Source: Clostridium_AD estertheticum_D
GTDB taxonomy: Bacteria > Bacillota > Clostridia > Clostridiales > Clostridiaceae
Assembly: GCF_018861295.1 (NCBI RefSeq)
Contig: NZ_JAHLDM010000021.1
Coordinates: forward strand, 1 to 64,000
Direction of reading: 5' to 3'
Length of the DNA: 64,000 nt
How positions within the stretch are numbered: position 1 is the stretch's first letter; each line of letters begins with the position of its first letter. Under the pieces are notes generated by a model. It worked only from the letters and a program-made list of their open reading frames with translations. It did no database searches and was not told where the DNA came from. The position numbers were made by a program, and so were the translations under genes. Positions 59,703-64,000 of the stretch are shown here, piece after piece.

Positions 59703-62072
59703 TTATTCACATTTGAATAATTTTCTTGCAAATTTTACAGTTTGTGTTGCATCTTTAGCATAATAATCTGCACCAATCATTTTTGCATACTCTTCATTTA
59801 AAACTGCGCCTCCAACAAGAACAGTGCAATCAAGGTTATTGTCACGAAGAGCCTTTATTGTTTCACCCATGCTTCTAACAGTGGTGGTCATAAGTGCACT
59901 TAAACCAACTAATTTAATATTACCACTACGTACTGCTTCAACAACTACATCCTCGTGTACATCTTTTCCAAGATCTATTACATCAAATCCATAATTTTCG
60001 AGTAGAATTTTAACTATATTTTTACCAATATCGTGAATGTCCCCACGGACAGTTGCAAGAACGATTGTACCTTTACTAATTTTTTTGTCAGTACTTGCCA
60101 TCATTCTTTCTTTAATTATCTGGAAAGATTTTTTTACTGTTTCTGCAGATTGTAATAATTGAGGAAGAAATATTTCTCCACTTTCATATTTTTGACCTAC
60201 AATATCAAGAGAAGGGATTAAGTAGGTATTAACTACTTCCATTTCAGTCATAGTTTTTAGGAGCTCTTTTGTTATTTTTGAAGCTTCTTCCTTCATACCA
60301 TCAATAATAATGCTCTTTAAATCTTTATTTGTAGCAATTTCTTTATTTGTCTGTTTTCCCTCAAAGGTTGAGTAAACATCTATATATTTTTTTGACGCAA
60401 TATCATTATTCCATAAAACGTTAAAGGCATTAATTGTGGACATCATATCCTCAGATAGAGGATTGAGTATTGGGGCATCAAGTCCAGCAGTTAAGGCAGC
60501 AGCAAGGAAGGTTCTATTTAGTATTCCCCTTTGAGGCAAACCAAAGGATACATTACTTACCCCAAGAGTAGTTTTAACCCCCAGTGTACTTTTAACAAGC
60601 TGCAGCGCCCTAATAGTTTCTTTAACCTCACTTTGTTGAGCAGAGGCAGTTAAAACAAGACAATCTATTATAATATCTGATTTGTCTATTCCGTATTCGG
60701 CTGCCCTTTCAACAATTTTTTGAGCTACCTTAAGTCTACCTTCAGCAGTTGTGGGAATACCATTTTCATCAATGGTAAGTCCAATTACACAAGCACCATA
60801 TTTTTTAACTATTGGAAATACTGATTCCATTGTTTCATCTTTACCATTAACAGAATTTATTAGAGGTTTGCCATTATAAATTCGAACCGCTGATTCAATT
60901 ACGTCAGGCCGTACACTATCAATTTGAAGTGGAAGATTAACAACACTTTGTAGTTCTTTAATGACTTCAACCATAACAGCAAGTTCGTCAATTTCAGGAA
61001 GACCCACATTAACATCTAGTATATTTGCTCCTGCATCTCGTTGATTTATGCCTTCTTTAAGTATATAGTCCAAATTATTATTTTTTAATGCCTCTTTAAG
61101 CTTTTTTTTGCCTGTGGGATTTATTCGCTCACCAATAACTCTTATATCTTCTCCAAGTACTACGGTTAGGGACGGTGAACTAACAGCAGTAAATTTTTTA
61201 ACATCACGTTTTATAGGTTTCAAATCTTTTAACATATCAGATATATCTTTTATGTGCTGACTTGTAGTTCCACAGCAACCACCCAATATTGTAACACCCA
61301 TTTCTGCCATGATTTTTGCGTATTGTGCAAATTCATGTGCATTAACATCATAAAATGCTTCTCCGTCTTTAAGTTTAGGAAGACCAGCATTAGGTTGAAC
61401 TATAACTGGTATGCTTGAGTACTTAAGTATTTCTGTAATTATTGGAAGCATTTCATTTGGGCCAAGAGAACAATTTACCCCAAGAGCATCTACTCCAAGG
61501 CTTTGAATTACATTAACCATAGTTAGTGGGTCTGTACCCGTTAATGTTCTTCCATTATCCTGATAAGACATTGTACATATAACTGGCAGATTACTGTTTT
61601 CCTTTGCTGCAAGAATAGCGGCCTTTGCCTCATAAATATCTGACATTGTTTCAATAAGTATTATATCTGCGCCTTCCCTTGCACCAATTATTATTTGCTC
61701 TGCAAAAGTGTCATAGGCATCATTAAATGATAATGTTCCAAGTGGCTCCATCAATTGACCTATGGGCCCAATATCAAGTGCAACAAGTTTATCTTTAGCA
61801 GCACTTCTTGCTATCCTTACAGCACTTCCAACAATATCTTCCACACTGTATAATGTATTTTTAAGTTTATATCTATTTGCACCAAAGGTATTGGTGGTTA
61901 TGACATCACTGCCTACACCTAGGTATTCTAAATGTATTTTTTGTATGATTTCTGGGTGCAATATATTATAACTTTCGGGTAATTCACCCCTTTTAATTCC
62001 ATATTTTTGGAGCATTGTTCCCATAGCACCATCAAATAATAAAAAATCATTAAAATTTATTTTTTTATTCAC
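59703..62072 (-). CDS. metH: Cobalamin-dependent methionine synthase, without reactivation domain
   Basis: 789-residue MetH that transfers the methyl of methyltetrahydrofolate to homocysteine via B12. Domains: homocysteine methyltransferase (1-300; zinc cysteines in GVNCSLGP and GGCCGTT), pterin-binding (about 315-575; IGERINPTGKK, LDVNVGLPE), B12 cap and B12-binding domain (580-789) with the cobalt-ligand histidine in GDIHDIGKN. The C-terminal AdoMet reactivation domain of E. coli MetH is missing and encoded separately upstream. I chose GTG 62072, overlapping the previous stop by eight bases with GGTGG upstream; an earlier GTG at 62099 is possible. Confidence 0.93.
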   Translation of the reverse strand: MNKKINFNDFLLFDGAMGTMLQKYGIKRGELPESYNILHPEIIQKIHLEYLGVGSDVITTNTFGANRYKLKNTLYSVEDIVGSAVRIARSAAKDKLVALDIGPIGQLMEPLGTLSFNDAYDTFAEQIIIGAREGADIILIETMSDIYEAKAAILAAKENSNLPVICTMSYQDNGRTLTGTDPLTMVNVIQSLGVDALGVNCSLGPNEMLPIITEILKYSSIPVIVQPNAGLPKLKDGEAFYDVNAHEFAQYAKIMAEMGVTILGGCCGTTSQHIKDISDMLKDLKPIKRDVKKFTAVSSPSLTVVLGEDIRVIGERINPTGKKKLKEALKNNNLDYILKEGINQRDAGANILDVNVGLPEIDELAVMVEVIKELQSVVNLPLQIDSVRPDVIESAVRIYNGKPLINSVNGKDETMESVFPIVKKYGACVIGLTIDENGIPTTAEGRLKVAQKIVERAAEYGIDKSDIIIDCLVLTASAQQSEVKETIRALQLVKSTLGVKTTLGVSNVSFGLPQRGILNRTFLAAALTAGLDAPILNPLSEDMMSTINAFNVLWNNDIASKKYIDVYSTFEGKQTNKEIATNKDLKSIIIDGMKEEASKITKELLKTMTEMEVVNTYLIPSLDIVGQKYESGEIFLPQLLQSAETVKKSFQIIKERMMASTDKKISKGTIVLATVRGDIHDIGKNIVKILLENYGFDVIDLGKDVHEDVVVEAVRSGNIKLVGLSALMTTTVRSMGETIKALRDNNLDCTVLVGGAVLNEEYAKMIGADYYAKDATQTVKFARKLFKCE

Positions 62073-62727
62073 AACATCCACCATCCTTTCTGAATTCACA
62101 ACCTACATTTTTACAACTTGAGCATCCAGTACGTTTTTTAAAATTTTTAGTTCTACTAAGGCCTATAAGTGCGGTTACAGATTTCCTTGGAAGCATTATG
62201 CTATTTTCAGTAATAGATAGTCCTATCTTTTTATATGCATCCAATACATTTAGTATTTCGGCTCCATTATCAATAGCGAAGTCTCCATAACCTGGACTAT
62301 ATCTAGTTGTAATATATAGATCCTCTTTTAATGCGTTTTTCATGATTTCATCTTGAAGCTGATCACAAACATACTCTATTGCTGTGCTTGCACAGGCATC
62401 CATAATTACACCCTTTGTTATATCAAATCTTGAGTAGTATGCTAGCCTGCTATCCACAGCCGTTCCAAGAGTTGCAGCCATAACGACGCACTTCTCGGAG
62501 TTTATTAGAAGATCTTTTATATCCTTATCTTTTAAAACTAAAGTGCTACCTAATAGAAAAAGTTTATCATTTTTTTTATCAATATCAAAAATTTCATATA
62601 CTGAACTAGCTTTGCTTATATCAATTATTTCTCTTGTGCAAACATCAATTAAATTTGTCATACTTTTATCTATCTTTTGGTTCTTATAACCTAAATATCT
62701 TAAAACTTCGTTTTTATCGATTTCCAT
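62065..62727 (-). CDS. Methionine synthase activation-domain protein
   Basis: 220-residue protein corresponding to the AdoMet-binding reactivation domain of MetH, here as a separate polypeptide. The motif RYSPGYGDFAID (near residue 137) matches the RxxxGYG signature, and a cysteine-rich tail (CSSCKNVGCEF, GGCCE) could hold a metal or cluster. It would rescue inactive cob(II)alamin MetH. ATG 62727 has GGAGG upstream; its stop overlaps the metH start. Confidence 0.9.
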   Translation of the reverse strand: MEIDKNEVLRYLGYKNQKIDKSMTNLIDVCTREIIDISKASSVYEIFDIDKKNDKLFLLGSTLVLKDKDIKDLLINSEKCVVMAATLGTAVDSRLAYYSRFDITKGVIMDACASTAIEYVCDQLQDEIMKNALKEDLYITTRYSPGYGDFAIDNGAEILNVLDAYKKIGLSITENSIMLPRKSVTALIGLSRTKNFKKRTGCSSCKNVGCEFRKDGGCCE

Positions 62728-62823
62728 AGCAGCCTCCACTTAGTTTTATACTAGGATAAGGTATAAATACAATAATTGCAAATATAATATTTATTAATTA
62801 CATTAAATAGGCATAGGTTTGCA

Positions 62824-62852
62824 TTGACATTTATATCTGTATGAGTTACAAT
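62824..62852 (+). promoter_or_regulatory. Promoter of the SAM-riboswitch gene
   Basis: Consensus TTGACA (62824-62829), 17 bases, TACAAT (62847-62852). It is divergent from the metH operon; no good minus-strand promoter could be fixed in the same gap. Confidence 0.75.
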
Positions 62853-62873
62853 AAAAAACAATAATTTAATAAA

Positions 62874-62982
62874 TTTCTTATTTAGAGAGGTGGAGGGACT
62901 GGCCCTATGAAACCCGACAACCGACATTTTTTTTATGTAACGGTGTCAATTCCTGCAGAACATAGTTCTGAATAATAAGAAA
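62874..62982 (+). promoter_or_regulatory. SAM-I riboswitch (S-box)
   Basis: The S-box core is clear: AGAGAGGTGGAGGGACTGGC at 62884-62903 followed by CCTATGAAACCC, then GACAACC, GGTGTCAATTCCTGCAGAA and TTCTGAATAATAAGAA. P1 is TTCTTATT (62875-62882) with AATAAGAA (62974-62981). Binding of S-adenosylmethionine stabilises P1 and favours the downstream terminator, lowering expression of the following gene when SAM is plentiful. Confidence 0.95.
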
Positions 62983-62983
62983 T

Positions 62984-63044
62984 CAGTTTTTTACGTATAG
63001 TAATACAGAAAACTGCTTTCTTACTTGAAGGCAGTTTTTTTTAT
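62984..63044 (+). terminator. Antiterminator/terminator of the SAM riboswitch
   Basis: Terminator: AAACTGC-T-TTC pairs with GAA-G-GCAGTTT (about 63010-63038), then eight Ts. Antiterminator: CAGTTTT (62984-62990) pairs with AAAACTG (63009-63015), the 5' arm of the terminator, so the two folds exclude each other. Confidence 0.85.
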
Positions 63045-63123
63045 AGGATTAAAATAAAAAAAATTATTAGAAAATTTGAATAATTAAAAAGATTTATACA
63101 ATAAACAATAGAGGAGTGTTAAT

Positions 63124-64000
63124 ATGAAGTATATCGTAGTACTTGGTGATGGAATGGCAGATTATCCAGTTAAGGAACTAGATAATAAAACCCCTCTTCA
63201 ATATGCAAAGACGCCTGCTATGGACTACATGGCAAAGCACGGTTTGCAAGGCTTAGTTAAAACTGTTCCAAATGGTATGCCTGCAGGAAGTGATACAGCC
63301 AATATGACTGTTTTTGGATATGATACAGCTGTGTATTATAGTGGTCGTTCACCTTTCGAGGCAGCAAGTATGGGAATCCCAATGTTAGATACAGACGTTA
63401 CATTTAGATGTAATTTGGTAACTGTGTCAGAGGGTGAGCCATATGAGGAAAAGATTATGCTTGATCATAGTTCGGATGAAATTACAACTGAGGAGGCAAG
63501 GGTATTAATAAAAGATTTAAGTGAGTATTTAGAGACTGAGTCTATTAAGTTTTATCCAGGGATTAGTTATAGGCATTTAATAATATGGGACAAGGGGCCT
63601 TACTCATGGACACTTACACCACCTCACGATATACTAGGACAAAAGGTAAAAGACTATATGCCGAAAGGGATAGGTAGCGAGATATTTGATGTTATGACAA
63701 AGAAAAGTAACAAATTTTTATCAAATCATGATATAAATAAAAAGAGAGTCGCAAGAGGGCTTAAACCAGCCAATTCAATATGGATTTGGGGAGAAGGAAA
63801 AAAACCACTCCTATCTAGTTTTTATAAAAAATATAATTTAAAAGGTTCAGTAATTTCTGCAGTTGATTTAGTAAAAGGAATTGGAATGTGTGCAGGAATG
63901 GATATTATTGAGGTAGAAGGTGCCACTGGAAATATTAATACTAACTTTAAAGGTAAAGCAAAAGCAGCTCTTGAAGAATTGAAAAAGGGCAATGATTTTG
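63124..64000 (+). CDS. aPGAM-family phosphotransferase, possible homoserine kinase (cut by window edge)
   Basis: Open to the right edge, 292 codons seen of an expected about 400. Member of the alkaline-phosphatase superfamily named cofactor-independent phosphoglycerate mutase (ApgM, COG3635). Metal-site segment VVLGDGMADYPV is at the N-terminus, and the catalytic serine lies in PAGSDTANMTVFGYDT (Ser56). In clostridia this family under an S-box has been proposed to be the missing homoserine kinase; that fits hom and aspartokinase at 46-49 kb but is inference. GAGGAG at 63111-63116 supports ATG 63124. Confidence 0.85.
   Translation, partial: MKYIVVLGDGMADYPVKELDNKTPLQYAKTPAMDYMAKHGLQGLVKTVPNGMPAGSDTANMTVFGYDTAVYYSGRSPFEAASMGIPMLDTDVTFRCNLVTVSEGEPYEEKIMLDHSSDEITTEEARVLIKDLSEYLETESIKFYPGISYRHLIIWDKGPYSWTLTPPHDILGQKVKDYMPKGIGSEIFDVMTKKSNKFLSNHDINKKRVARGLKPANSIWIWGEGKKPLLSSFYKKYNLKGSVISAVDLVKGIGMCAGMDIIEVEGATGNINTNFKGKAKAALEELKKGNDF

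Noticed and set aside
1..64000. CRISPR arrays, tRNA or rRNA genes, intact insertion sequences, prophage or toxin-antitoxin pairs
   Set aside because: I found no spaced repeat arrays, no tRNA-like GGTTCGAATCC cores, no transposase or integrase frames and no small toxin-antitoxin pairs.

Overview
The window is AT-rich bacterial chromosome with strong AGGAGG-type ribosome-binding sites, occasional TTG/GTG starts and arginine mostly written AGA. Gene content (BioY/BioD/BioA, split B12-dependent MetH, SAM-I and manganese riboswitches, DUF3793, HD-GYP, LevR/sigma-54 PTS) points to a Clostridium-like Firmicute. I cannot name the species from sequence alone.

0-22.4 kb is a hexuronate/pectin-breakdown island. 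It holds uxaC, a LacI regulator, uxuB-like reductase, kdgA, two tandem KDG kinases, uxaB, uxaA and a YhcH-type protein. These are followed by a GPH symporter, a HIT protein, a second LacI regulator, kduI, a YesM/YesN-type two-component system, kdgF-like cupin and a DctPQM TRAP transporter. Together they take D-galacturonate (UxaC-UxaB-UxaA), fructuronate (UxuB) and unsaturated uronates (KdgF-KduI) toward 2-keto-3-deoxygluconate, which KdgK and KdgA turn into pyruvate and glyceraldehyde-3-phosphate. The palindrome TGTTAACGTTAACA lies at the uxaC, GPH-transporter and second lacI promoters and is the likely shared LacI operator. No uxuA or kduD is in the window.

22.5-35.7 kb is mixed housekeeping: an old-yellow-enzyme oxidoreductase, clpB behind an odd repeat-bearing hairpin, a NanA-like lyase, a biotin operon bioY-bioD-bioA with a BirA-type operator, a HAD phosphatase, gnd, and a YtrA-type GntR regulator with its ABC transporter. 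35.7-46.4 kb carries fetB/fetA on the minus strand, an ornithine/alanine racemase, a short graveyard of P-type ATPase and protein-kinase fragments, a four-histidine membrane protein, an AI-2E-family permease and a NYN-LOTUS protein. It also holds a manganese riboswitch in front of a LigB dioxygenase and an MntE-like CDF exporter, an AraC-type regulator, an HD-GYP protein, flavodoxin and DUF3793.

46.5-64 kb carries aspartokinase-homoserine dehydrogenase, an M20 amidohydrolase and a HAD phosphatase. Next come a LevR regulator and a sigma-54-driven mannose-family PTS operon whose IIAB-IIC-IID-ManO part has foreign-looking codon use. After that are a DUF5673 protein, a striking about 250-bp rod-shaped inverted-repeat element (candidate ncRNA or mobile element), and metH with its separate activation protein on the minus strand. 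The window ends with a SAM-I riboswitch driving an aPGAM-family gene cut by the right edge. The most unusual items are the rod-shaped element at 59.4-59.7 kb, the manganese riboswitch-LigB-CDF unit, matching repeats at levR and at the sigma-54 promoter it probably controls, and the clpB leader.
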